Source: Trabulsiella odontotermitis (GTDB lineage Bacteria > Pseudomonadota > Gammaproteobacteria > Enterobacterales > Enterobacteriaceae). From it: a stretch of 64,000 nucleotides of DNA. This document shows positions 7,372 to 15,239 of the stretch, in pieces. Made by a program: the position numbers and the translations under genes. The notes below the pieces were generated by a model. It searched no databases. It was not told where the DNA came from and saw nothing but the letters and a program-made list of their open reading frames with translations. Every line of letters starts with the position of its first letter. Position 1 is the stretch's first letter. The stretch is from contig NZ_LIFX01000004.1 of assembly GCF_001297775.1 (NCBI RefSeq), positions 186,001-250,000 of the forward strand, read 5' to 3'.

Positions 7372-7577
7372 TGGCGACACAGGCCGAACTGGACAGCGCC
7401 CGCACCGCGCTGCATGAACTGATGACGGGCAAGCGGGTGGCGACGGTGCAGAAAGACGGTCGCAGGGTGGAGTTTACTGCCACCTCTGTCACTGACCTGA
7501 AAAAATACATCTCCGATCTGGAAACACAAATCGGTATCACTCACAGGCGCCGGGGACCGGCAGGGTTCTATGTATGA
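7368..7577 (+). CDS. W: Head-tail joining protein gpW
   Basis: A 69-residue homologue of lambda gpW. The segment [20 protein letters not shown] and the end [10 protein letters not shown] match lambda nearly residue for residue. gpW binds the portal vertex after DNA packaging and allows gpFII to attach. The start overlaps the gpA stop (ATGATG at 7368; either ATG may be used). The end overlaps gpB by 4 bases. Confidence 0.92.
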   Translation: MMATQAELDSARTALHELMTGKRVATVQKDGRRVEFTATSVTDLKKYISDLETQIGITHRRRGPAGFYV

Positions 7578-9166
7578 AATCACCAGCGTTATTAGGTCCG
7601 GACGGGAAAACCTCTTTGCGGGAGTACGCCGGGTACCATGGCGGGGCTGGTGGGTTCGGCGGTCAGCTGCGCGCCTGGAATCCACCCAGCGAAAGTCCTG
7701 ATGCGGCACTTCTGCCAAATTTTGTCCGCGGTAACGCCCGCGCTGACGATCTGGTAAGGAATAACGGTTATGCGGCAAATGCCGTGCAACTGCATCAGGA
7801 TCATATTGTCGGCTCGTTTTTCCGCCTGAGCCATCGTCCCAGCTGGCGTTTTCTGGGGATTGGTGAGGAGGAAGCCCGGGCCTTTTCCCGGGAAGTGGAA
7901 GCGGCCTGGAAAGAGTTTGCTGAGGATGACTGCTGCTGCATTGATGTTGAGCGTAAACGCACCTTCACCATGATGATCCGTGAAGGCGTGGCGATGCATG
8001 CCTTTAACGGGGAATTATGTGCTCAGGCTACCTGGGACAGCAGCGCCAGCAGGCTGTTCAGAACGCAGTTCAAGATGGTCAGCCCGAAACGCATCAGTAA
8101 CCCGAACAATTCCGGAGATTCACGCAACTGTCGCGCGGGTGTGGCTCTCGATAACGGTGGTGCGGCCATCGGCTACTACGTCAGCGAGGACGGTTATCCC
8201 GGCTGGTCGCCGCAGAGATGGACCTATATCCCGCGCGAACTGGCGGGTGGTCGCACGTCGTTCATTCATGTCTTTGAGCCGCTTGAGGATGGTCAGACCC
8301 GGGGCGCCAACGTGTTTTACAGCGTGATGGAGCAAATGAAAATGCTCGATACGCTGCAGAACACTCAGCTGCAGAGCGCGATCGTGAAAGCGATGTACGC
8401 CGCCACCATCGAGAGCGAGCTGGATACGAATACCGCGATGGACTTTATCCTCGGTTCTGACAATAAAGAACAGCAGAGCAGAATGACCGGCTGGCTGGGT
8501 GAAATGGCTTCGTATTACACCGCCGCGCCGGTACGACTCGGTGGCGCGAAAGTGCCGCACTTGCTGCCCGGTGATTCCCTGAACCTCCAGTCTGCTCAGG
8601 ATACCGATAATGGCTATTCCGTCTTCGAGCAGTCGCTGCTGCGTTACATCGCTGCTGGTCTCGGTGTGTCGTATGAGCAACTGTCGCGCAATTATGCCCA
8701 GATGAGCTATTCCACCGCGCGGGCCAGCGCCAATGAGTCGTGGGCGTATTTCATGGGGCGCCGTAAGTTTATAGCCTCCCGGCAGGCATGCCAGATGTTT
8801 TTGTGCTGGCTTGAAGAGGCAATTGTTCGAAGGGTGGTCACGCTGCCATCCCGCGCCCGTTTCTCTTTTCAGGAAGCCCGAAGTGCCTGGGGCAACTGTG
8901 ACTGGATTGGCTCTGGCCGCATGGCGATTGATGGTCTCAAGGAAGTGCAGGAAGCGGTCATGTTGATCGAGGCCGGGTTGAGCACCTACGAAAAAGAGTG
9001 CGCCAAACGAGGTGAGGATTATCAGGAGATTTTTGCCCAGCAGGTGCGCGAAACAATGGAACGACGGGCTGCCGGGTTAACGCCGCCAGCGTGGGCGGCT
9101 TCGGCCTTTGAATCAGGACTGAAAAACTCCACTAAGGAGGAGAAAGATGACGCACGAGCTGCGTAA
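7574..9166 (+). CDS. B: Portal protein gpB
   Basis: A 530-residue lambda-type portal protein (lambda gpB, 533). Twelve copies form the channel at one head vertex through which DNA enters and leaves. Recognisable stretches include the N-terminal [38 protein letters not shown] and the C-terminal [19 protein letters not shown]. In lambda the N-terminal 20 residues are removed by gpC. It overlaps gpW by 4 bases and gpC by 20 bases. Full length and intact. Confidence 0.93.
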   Translation: MKSPALLGPDGKTSLREYAGYHGGAGGFGGQLRAWNPPSESPDAALLPNFVRGNARADDLVRNNGYAANAVQLHQDHIVGSFFRLSHRPSWRFLGIGEEEARAFSREVEAAWKEFAEDDCCCIDVERKRTFTMMIREGVAMHAFNGELCAQATWDSSASRLFRTQFKMVSPKRISNPNNSGDSRNCRAGVALDNGGAAIGYYVSEDGYPGWSPQRWTYIPRELAGGRTSFIHVFEPLEDGQTRGANVFYSVMEQMKMLDTLQNTQLQSAIVKAMYAATIESELDTNTAMDFILGSDNKEQQSRMTGWLGEMASYYTAAPVRLGGAKVPHLLPGDSLNLQSAQDTDNGYSVFEQSLLRYIAAGLGVSYEQLSRNYAQMSYSTARASANESWAYFMGRRKFIASRQACQMFLCWLEEAIVRRVVTLPSRARFSFQEARSAWGNCDWIGSGRMAIDGLKEVQEAVMLIEAGLSTYEKECAKRGEDYQEIFAQQVRETMERRAAGLTPPAWAASAFESGLKNSTKEEKDDARAA

Positions 9167-10478
9167 TCTCCCACATATTGCCAGTCTGGCCTTTAATGAG
9201 CCGCTGCTACTTGAACCCGCCTATGCGCGGGTTTTCTTTTGCGCGCTGGCGGGCCAGCTGGGAATAACCCGACTGACCGATACCCTGTCCGGCACCACGC
9301 TTAACAGCGAGCAGATTGCTGAGCCGATGGCGTTCTTTGGTGAAGATGACGAACCGGGGCCACGGCTGGCAAGAAGCTACCAGGTGACGAACGGGATTGC
9401 GGTGTTGCCGGTTACCGGCACGCTGGTGGGCAAAACCCGCAGCCTGCAGCCGTACTCCGGCATGACCGGATACAACGGCATTATCACGCGCCTCCAGCAG
9501 GCAGTCAGCGATCCTGGTGTCGACGGCATTCTGCTGGACATGGACACCCCCGGCGGCATGGTCTCGGGTGCTTTCGACTGTGCTGACCTGATTGCCCGCA
9601 TGCGGGACATCAAACCGATCTGGGCGCTGGCAAATGATATGAACTGCAGCGCCGGACAGCTTATCGCCAGTGCTGCCTCTTACCGTCTGGTTACGCAAAC
9701 GGCCAGAACCGGGTCAATTGGCGTGATGATGGCGCACAGCAACTACGGCGCGGCGCTGAAAACACAGGGGGTTGAGGTCACGCTGATTTACAGCGGCGAT
9801 CACAAGGTCGACGGCAATCCGTACGAAAAGCTGCCGAAAGATATCCGCGCGGATTTTCAGGCGCGTATTGACGCCACCCGCCAGATGTTCGCTGAGAAAG
9901 TTGCAGGTTACACCAGCATGTCCGTCAGGGACGTGCTGGATACCGAAGCTGCGGTCTACAGCGGTGCGGAGTCGGTTGATGCCGGTCTGGCGGATGAACT
10001 TGTTATTAACACCGACGCGCTCAGTGTGATGCGCGATGCACTTGATAAACGACGTGAAACGATTACCGGAGGAAACATGAAAGGTACCACTGCATCCGCA
10101 GAAACAATTCCGGCGGCGGTCGCCGCTGTAACTGAGCCCGCCGCGACTGAGCCCGTTGTGACAGAGAATGTCACGACAGCAGCAACATCGGATATGGATG
10201 CCCGTATTTCAAAAGCAGTCAGTGAAGAAAATGCCCGCATTATGGGGATCCTGAACTGTGAAGAAGCCAGAGGGCGGGAAACACAGGCCCGGGCGCTGGC
10301 GGAAACACCGGGAATGACGGTGGAGAATGCACAACGCATTCTGGGGGCGGCTCCGCAGAGTGCCCAGATTCGTACGGATACTTCGCTGGACCGTCTGATG
10401 GAAAGTGCGCCCGGCGCGGTGGCGGCAGGAAACCCGGACTCAGATGCCGGGGATGATTTGATGAACACTCCCGTTTAA
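9147..10478 (+). CDS. C: Capsid maturation protease gpC (S49 family) with scaffold domain
   Basis: A 443-residue protein. The N-terminal about 300 residues are an S49 (signal-peptide-peptidase A-like) serine protease, with DTPGGMVSGAF and the CSAGQ segment near residue 168 carrying the probable nucleophile Ser. The C-terminal third is the scaffold, also made alone from an internal start (Nu3). In lambda, gpC enters the prohead, cleaves the scaffold and portal ends and is itself consumed. The start at 9147 overlaps the end of gpB and has a GGAGGAG ribosome site. Confidence 0.9.
   Translation: MTHELRNLPHIASLAFNEPLLLEPAYARVFFCALAGQLGITRLTDTLSGTTLNSEQIAEPMAFFGEDDEPGPRLARSYQVTNGIAVLPVTGTLVGKTRSLQPYSGMTGYNGIITRLQQAVSDPGVDGILLDMDTPGGMVSGAFDCADLIARMRDIKPIWALANDMNCSAGQLIASAASYRLVTQTARTGSIGVMMAHSNYGAALKTQGVEVTLIYSGDHKVDGNPYEKLPKDIRADFQARIDATRQMFAEKVAGYTSMSVRDVLDTEAAVYSGAESVDAGLADELVINTDALSVMRDALDKRRETITGGNMKGTTASAETIPAAVAAVTEPAATEPVVTENVTTAATSDMDARISKAVSEENARIMGILNCEEARGRETQARALAETPGMTVENAQRILGAAPQSAQIRTDTSLDRLMESAPGAVAAGNPDSDAGDDLMNTPV
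9214..9240 (+). terminator. Terminator-like hairpin inside gene C
   Basis: AACCCGC (9214-9220) pairs perfectly with GCGGGTT (9227-9233) around a 6-base loop and runs into TTTTCTTTT. It has the form of an intrinsic terminator but lies inside the gpC coding region, so it can only be tolerated if late transcription is antiterminated. Confidence 0.45.
10077..10478 (+). CDS. Nu3: Internal scaffold protein Nu3
   Basis: An in-frame internal start of gpC. ATG 10077 is preceded by a strong GGAGGAAAC ribosome site, giving a 133-residue protein identical to the gpC C-terminus. It starts with an Ala/Thr/Val-rich stretch and continues with a helical segment (ISKAVSEENARIMGIL, then ETQARALAETPGMTVENAQ), as in lambda Nu3, which guides prohead assembly and is later degraded. 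Confidence 0.8.
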   Translation: MKGTTASAETIPAAVAAVTEPAATEPVVTENVTTAATSDMDARISKAVSEENARIMGILNCEEARGRETQARALAETPGMTVENAQRILGAAPQSAQIRTDTSLDRLMESAPGAVAAGNPDSDAGDDLMNTPV

Positions 10479-10487
10479 GAGGCTTTT

Positions 10488-10820
10488 ATGGCAATCACAG
10501 AAGAGTTTAAGCATAACCAGCCGCTGGGCAACAGTGACCCGGCATTTACCGCAACCGGCCCGGGTGGTCTTGCTGCGGCAACACCGGCCATGACGCCGCT
10601 GATGCCTGACGCAACCTCCGGGAAACTGACGGTCTGGGACGGTGCGAAAGCTGGCACGGCTACCGGGGTGCTGGCGATCGCTGCTGACGAAAACAGCGTG
10701 CAACTGACGTTCTATAAAACCGGCTCATTCCGCTTTGAAGACGTGCTCTGGCCTGCTGCAGTGACAGATGAGGTCAAAAAACGTAACGCCTTTGCGGGCT
10801 CCGCCATCAGCATTGTGTAA
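10488..10820 (+). CDS. D: Head decoration protein gpD
   Basis: A 110-residue homologue of lambda gpD, which sits as trimers on the expanded capsid and holds it against the pressure of packaged DNA. Features are the disordered N-terminus ending in [16 protein letters not shown] and the beta core with [19 protein letters not shown] and the closing [11 protein letters not shown]. The length matches lambda (110). It is followed by an intrinsic terminator. Confidence 0.94.
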   Translation: MAITEEFKHNQPLGNSDPAFTATGPGGLAAATPAMTPLMPDATSGKLTVWDGAKAGTATGVLAIAADENSVQLTFYKTGSFRFEDVLWPAAVTDEVKKRNAFAGSAISIV

Positions 10821-10852
10821 CCACACCGGCTGATCGCTATCTCTGTCCATAC

Positions 10853-10876
10853 GGGTCGCCCTGGCGGCCCTTTTTT
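10853..10876 (+). terminator. Intrinsic terminator between D and E
   Basis: GGGTCGC pairs with GCGGCCC (one G-T pair) around a short loop and is followed by six T residues (10871-10876). It is in the sense of the late operon, so it must be read through or used to set D and E levels. Confidence 0.7.
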
Positions 10877-10890
10877 ACGGGAAAAAATCT

Positions 10891-11916
10891 ATGTCCATGT
10901 ATACCACCGCTAAACTGCTGGCGGTTAATGAAAAGAAATTCAAGTTTGACCCGCTGTTTCTGCGGATTTTCTTTCGTGAGAGCTATCCGTTTACGACTGA
11001 GAAAGTCTATCTCTCGCAGATCCCCGGTCTGGTCAATATGGCGCTGTATGTCTCGCCAATCGTGTCCGGTAAGGTGATTCGCTCCCGCGGCGGCAGCACC
11101 TCTGAATTTACGCCGGGCTATGTGAAGCCTAAGCATGAGGTTAATGCGCAGATGACCCTGCGTCGTCTGCCGGATGAAGATCCACAAAATCTGGCGGACC
11201 CGGCCTATCGCCGTCGCCGAATCATCCTTCAGAACATGAAGGATGAAGAGCTGGCGATTGCACAGGTAGAGGAGAAACAGGCTGTTGCTGCTGTTCTCCA
11301 GGGCAAATACACCATGACGGGTGAGCAGTTTGCACCGGTTGAGGTGGATATGGGCCGTAATGCCGGTAACAACATTACGCAGGCAGGCGCGGCAGCCTGG
11401 TCAGGCCGTGATAAAGCGACATATGACCCGACCGATGACATTGAGGCGTATGCGCTCAGTGCCAGCGGGGTTGTGAACATTATCGTTTTCGACCCGAAAG
11501 GGTGGGCGCTGTTCCGTTCGTTTAAGGCAGTGAAGGAAAAACTGGATACCCGACGTGGATCTAACTCCGAGCTGGAAACTGCACTGAAGGACCTGGGCGA
11601 AGTCGTTTCCTATAAAGGCATGTACGGCGATGTGGCCATCGTGGTGTATTCCGGCCAGTTCATCGAAGACGATCAGAAGAAAAACTACCTTCCTGATTTA
11701 ACGATGGTGCTGGGTAACACGCAGGCTCGCGGGATTCGTACCTACGGCTGTATTCAGGACGTGGACGCGCAGCGTGAAGGTATCAACGCCTCGGCGCGCT
11801 ATCCAAAAAACTGGATCCAGACCGGTGACCCGGCTCGTGAATTCACAATGATCCAGTCAGCACCGCTGATGTTGCTCCCTGATCCGGATGCATTCGTGTC
11901 GGTGAAACTGGCGTAA
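10891..11916 (+). CDS. E: Major capsid protein gpE
   Basis: A 341-residue major head protein of the HK97 fold, the same length as lambda gpE (341). Recognisable stretches are MYTTAKLLAVNEKKFKFD at the start, RSRGGSTSEFTPGYVKPKH, and the C-terminal FTMIQSAPLMLLPDPDAFVS. It is the most abundant virion protein. It starts 15 bases after the D/E terminator and is followed by another terminator. Confidence 0.95.
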   Translation: MSMYTTAKLLAVNEKKFKFDPLFLRIFFRESYPFTTEKVYLSQIPGLVNMALYVSPIVSGKVIRSRGGSTSEFTPGYVKPKHEVNAQMTLRRLPDEDPQNLADPAYRRRRIILQNMKDEELAIAQVEEKQAVAAVLQGKYTMTGEQFAPVEVDMGRNAGNNITQAGAAAWSGRDKATYDPTDDIEAYALSASGVVNIIVFDPKGWALFRSFKAVKEKLDTRRGSNSELETALKDLGEVVSYKGMYGDVAIVVYSGQFIEDDQKKNYLPDLTMVLGNTQARGIRTYGCIQDVDAQREGINASARYPKNWIQTGDPAREFTMIQSAPLMLLPDPDAFVSVKLA

Positions 11917-11919
11917 TTG

Positions 11920-11943
11920 CGGCCCTTCGGGGCCGTTTCTTTT
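11920..11943 (+). terminator. Intrinsic terminator after E (UUCG tetraloop)
   Basis: CGGCCC (11920-11925) pairs with GGGCCG (11930-11935) around a very stable TTCG loop, followed by TTTCTTTTT. It follows the major capsid gene and could lower expression of downstream minor genes. Confidence 0.78.
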
Positions 11944-11959
11944 TCTGGAGAGATAACCG

Positions 11960-12382
11960 ATGGCAAAGAAAGAACTCATTGCGCGCCTGGAAGAACTGGG
12001 CGTACTGCTGAACCGCGAGGTAAGTACAACCGGATCAGAGGTGGAGCTGAAACTCCGTGTGACTGAACTGGAAGAAGAGCTGCAGGACGATACGTCTGAC
12101 GCGGATCCTGATGACGATGCGGCAGCATCTGGTGAGGCTGGTGAGCAGACTCCAGTAACTGACGCTGGTGGTGAGTCTTCCCCGGCTGGTACTGGAACAG
12201 ACACAAAACTGGTAACGACAGGCGAGCTGGTGACAGTTGAAACACGGGTGACGCTGCATATCGACGCTCTTCACGCGACAAAGAATGAGCGTCTCTCGAT
12301 TGTTGAGCCTGATACCCCGATTCGGGTCTCTCCTGGCGATGCTGCCGATCTGATTGCTCAGGGGCTGGCAGCAGAATACTGA
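11960..12382 (+). CDS. FI: DNA packaging protein gpFI
   Basis: A 140-residue homologue of lambda gpFI, which helps terminase find the prohead. An N-terminal helical part (MAKKELIARLEELGV) is joined by a very acidic, Gly/Ser/Asp-rich linker (about 45-75) to a C-terminal beta domain ending PGDAADLIAQGLAAEY. Order and length agree with lambda (132). Confidence 0.88.
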   Translation: MAKKELIARLEELGVLLNREVSTTGSEVELKLRVTELEEELQDDTSDADPDDDAAASGEAGEQTPVTDAGGESSPAGTGTDTKLVTTGELVTVETRVTLHIDALHATKNERLSIVEPDTPIRVSPGDAADLIAQGLAAEY

Positions 12383-12393
12383 CAGGAGGCGTC

Positions 12394-12747
12394 ATGTCTG
12401 AATTCGATAATCTCTTCGACGCTGCTTTATCACGCGCCGACGACACTATCCGTGAGGTGATGGGAACCGAAGCCCGTGTCACATCAGGGGCTCAGACTGG
12501 CGCAGTTCTGTTCGGGGTATTCGACGATCCTGAGAATATTGGCTACGCAGGGGCTGGCGTCAGGGTGGAAGGTTCCAGCCCGACGCTGTTCGTCAAATCT
12601 GTCACCGTGAGTCTGTTAAAACGCCTGGATACGCTGACCATTTACGGGAAACCGTTCTGGGTCGATCGTGTCGGGCCGGATGACTGCGGCTCCTGCCATG
12701 TCTGGCTCGGGAATGGTGCGCCGCCAGAGAGCACCCGGCGCCGCTGA
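12394..12747 (+). CDS. FII: Head-tail connector gpFII
   Basis: A 117-residue protein, the same length as lambda gpFII. Matches include the start EFDNLFDAALSRADDTI, GVFDDPENIGYAGAGVRVEG and the end PPESTRRR. It binds gpW at the head vertex and forms the surface to which the finished tail attaches. Confidence 0.92.
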   Translation: MSEFDNLFDAALSRADDTIREVMGTEARVTSGAQTGAVLFGVFDDPENIGYAGAGVRVEGSSPTLFVKSVTVSLLKRLDTLTIYGKPFWVDRVGPDDCGSCHVWLGNGAPPESTRRR

Positions 12748-12756
12748 GGAAATGTT

Positions 12757-13311
12757 ATGTCCATACAAGGTCTTGAGCAGGCAATCGCCAATCTGAACAG
12801 CATCAGCACAACTGCCGTTCCGCGGGCATCCGCCCAGGCGGTAAACCGTATTGCTAATCGTGCTGTCAGCCGGAGTGTCGCCATCGTGTCGAAAGACACC
12901 CGGGTTCCCCGGAAACTGGTGAAACAGCGAGCGAAAGTCCGCCGCGCTACCACCAAAAAACCGCGGGCGATGATCCGGGTGAACAGGGGCAACCTCCCGG
13001 CCATTAAGCTGGGTATAGCAAGTGTTCGTTTATCACGCCGAAAACGTGATACCCGGGGCGCTAACAGCGTGCTGCGCATTGGCCCGTTTCGTTTTCCCAA
13101 TGCCTTCATCCAGAAACTGAAAAACGGGCGCTGGCATGTCATGCGCAGAACGGCAAAGCCGCGCTACCCGATTGAAGTCGTCAGCATTCCTCTTGCAGCA
13201 CCGCTGACCACAGCGTTTAAGGATGAACTGCCAAAACTGATGGAAACCGATATGCCCAAAGAATTACGGGCTTCCCTTAAAAACCAACTCAGGCTGATTC
13301 TGACGCGATGA
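12757..13311 (+). CDS. Z: Tail completion protein gpZ
   Basis: A 184-residue, strongly basic homologue of lambda gpZ (192). It is needed to complete the head-proximal end of the tail and for correct DNA positioning. The N-terminus (QGLEQAIANLNSISTTAVPRA) and the segment KDTRVPRKLVKQRAKV are typical of the prophage minor tail Z family. The last bases overlap the gpU start by 4 bases. Confidence 0.9.
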   Translation: MSIQGLEQAIANLNSISTTAVPRASAQAVNRIANRAVSRSVAIVSKDTRVPRKLVKQRAKVRRATTKKPRAMIRVNRGNLPAIKLGIASVRLSRRKRDTRGANSVLRIGPFRFPNAFIQKLKNGRWHVMRRTAKPRYPIEVVSIPLAAPLTTAFKDELPKLMETDMPKELRASLKNQLRLILTR

Positions 13312-13706
13312 AACATAGTGATATTCGACTGGCGGTGCTCGATGCCCTTGAAGGGGTCATCGGGGGTGACGCCACCTTCTTTGACGGACGTCCCGTCGTG
13401 TTTGAAGAGAACGAATTCCCGGCGGTGGCGGTTTACCTCACCGATGCGGAGTATACCGGCGAAGAACTTGACGCCGATACCTGGCGGGCAACACTGCACA
13501 TCGAAGTTTTTCTTCCTGCGCAGACACCAGATTCACATCTCGATGACTGGATGGAATCACGGGTGTATCCGGCGCTGGCGGATGTTCCTGCTCTGTCCGG
13601 TCTTCTCTCAATGATGGTTCAGCAGGGCTATGACTACCAGCGTGATGACGATATGGGGTTATGGAGTTCTGCCGACCTGAAATATTCGATCAGTTATGTA
13701 ATGTGA
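13308..13706 (+). CDS. U: Tail terminator gpU
   Basis: A 132-residue homologue of lambda gpU (131), which caps the tail tube as a hexameric ring and stops its growth. The start [15 protein letters not shown] and the end [10 protein letters not shown] agree with the family. ATG overlaps the gpZ stop. Confidence 0.92.
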   Translation: MKHSDIRLAVLDALEGVIGGDATFFDGRPVVFEENEFPAVAVYLTDAEYTGEELDADTWRATLHIEVFLPAQTPDSHLDDWMESRVYPALADVPALSGLLSMMVQQGYDYQRDDDMGLWSSADLKYSISYVM

Positions 13707-13713
13707 GGACACT

Positions 13714-14451
13714 ATGCCAACACCAAACCCGCTGGCACCTGTAAAAGGTGCCGGTACCACGTTCTGGATTTATGGCGGTTCAGGCGATCCTTTCGCTAAT
13801 CCGCTGTCAGATGTCGACTGGACCCGACTGGCACAGGTGAAGGATTTAACCCCCGGCGAAATGACCGCGGATTCGGAAGACGACACCTACATCGATGATG
13901 AAAACGCCGACTGGACCAGCACCGCGCAGGGGCAGAAATCTGCCGGTGACACGTCGGTCACTTTGGGGTGGAAACCGGGCGAAGCCGGGCAGAAAGACCT
14001 GGTGAGCTGGTTCAATGACGGTACTGTCCGGGCGTACAAGATTAAATACCCCAATGGCACCGTGGATGTGTTCAAAGGCTGGCCGAGTAGCCTCGGCAAG
14101 ACCATCACCTCGAAGGAAGTCATTACCCGCACGGTGAAAATCACCAACTCCGGGAAACCGAATCTGGCAGAAGAGAGTGGTGCACCGGTGATTGCGGTTA
14201 CCGGCGTCACGCTCGATAAAACCACCGCGGCCGTCGCTGTTGGTGCCACCGTGACGTTAAACGTCTCCGTTCTGCCCGCCGGTGCATCGGATAAATCCTT
14301 CCGCGTGTCCACCTCAGACCCCGAAAAAGCCACAGCCAGCGTCAGCGGCAACATCGTCACGGTGACCGGCGTGGAAGCGGGCGTGGTGCCGGTGGTTGTG
14401 ATGACGAACGACGGCAACTTTGTGGGCATCTGCGAAGTCACCGTTTCCTGA
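13714..14451 (+). CDS. V: Major tail tube protein gpV with Ig-like domain
   Basis: A 245-residue homologue of lambda gpV (246). The N-terminal about 155 residues form the tube domain ([20 protein letters not shown] onward). The C-terminal about 85 residues ([20 protein letters not shown] onward) form a bacterial Ig-like group 2 domain that decorates the tail surface and is dispensable in lambda. Highly expressed structural protein; the domain may bind cell-surface sugars. Confidence 0.93.
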   Translation: MPTPNPLAPVKGAGTTFWIYGGSGDPFANPLSDVDWTRLAQVKDLTPGEMTADSEDDTYIDDENADWTSTAQGQKSAGDTSVTLGWKPGEAGQKDLVSWFNDGTVRAYKIKYPNGTVDVFKGWPSSLGKTITSKEVITRTVKITNSGKPNLAEESGAPVIAVTGVTLDKTTAAVAVGATVTLNVSVLPAGASDKSFRVSTSDPEKATASVSGNIVTVTGVEAGVVPVVVMTNDGNFVGICEVTVS

Positions 14452-14487
14452 TAAACGGGGCTCCGGCCCCGCCTCCCGGAGTACAGC

Positions 14488-14910
14488 ATGTTTTTAAAAA
14501 CCGATGAAATGACCCGTAACGGGCAGACCATTATTCTGTTCGAACTGTCCGCGCTGCAGCGCATCAGTCATCTTGAATATCTGAAAAACATCGAAGCGAT
14601 CGAAGAGGGTGATTTTCAGAAAGCGATGGAGGTGACCGTGCAGACCGGTGCCTGGGTGGTCGCGATGTCTCTCTGGCAAGGGCATACCCTGAAAGGCACC
14701 CTCCCGGAAGGGGCGGTTGCGGAATACGTGAAAATTCAGCAGGAGGTGTTGTCCACCTGGCCGCTGGATTTAATCGCCGAAGCGGACTTCCGGGTGAAAC
14801 AGCTCTCCGGCATGCTGCCGTCGCCTGATGAGGACGGCACCACAGACGATATTGCGATTGAAGCAGAAGCTGAACCGGTGTCTGCGGAAAAGTCCTTGCC
14901 AGTGAGCTGA
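14488..14910 (+). CDS. G: Tail assembly chaperone gpG
   Basis: A 140-residue protein, the same length as lambda gpG. It binds the tape-measure protein and recruits tail tube subunits but is absent from the mature tail. It starts MFLKTDEMTRNGQTIILFE. Near its end the ribosome can slip back one base to make the longer gpGT. The stop is TGA at 14908-14910. Confidence 0.92.
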   Translation: MFLKTDEMTRNGQTIILFELSALQRISHLEYLKNIEAIEEGDFQKAMEVTVQTGAWVVAMSLWQGHTLKGTLPEGAVAEYVKIQQEVLSTWPLDLIAEADFRVKQLSGMLPSPDEDGTTDDIAIEAEAEPVSAEKSLPVS

Positions 14911-15239
14911 CCTTTGTCATGAAGCTGGCGCGTGAGTTCGGTCGCCCGGACTGGCGCACCATGCTGGCTGGCATGTCCTCCACAGAATACGGCGACTGGC
15001 ATATTTTCTACCGGGACAACTACTTTCATGACGCGCAGCTTGATCTGCATTTTTCCGGGTTGCTCTACACCCTCTCAACGATGTTTTTCAGTGATCCTGA
15101 GCTTACACCCGGCTCTTTCAGCATTCTTTCCCCGACATCTGACACACTCCCGGACGACGCGCCGGATGACGATGTGCTGATGGCAAAAGCAGCAGGCATT
15201 ACAGGAGGCGTTCGCTATGGCCCAGACGGCAGTCGGTGA
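14488..15239 (+). CDS. T: Tail assembly chaperone gpGT by -1 frameshift
   Basis: The T frame is -1 relative to G, stays open from 14874 to 15239 and has no good start of its own; it continues as VLASELTFVMKLAREFG, the T domain of lambda gpGT. The upstream stop in that frame (TGA 14871-14873) and the G stop limit the slip to 14874-14910. The best slip site is GGAAAAG at 14886-14892 (G-GAA-AAG), against GGGAAAG in lambda. A GT fusion of about 250 residues results. In lambda the G to GT ratio is essential for tail assembly. Confidence 0.82.

Noticed and set aside
14919..15239. gpT as an independent gene from ATG 14919
   Set aside because: No ribosome site, and the T domain begins upstream of this ATG in the -1 frame; it is made as the gpGT fusion.
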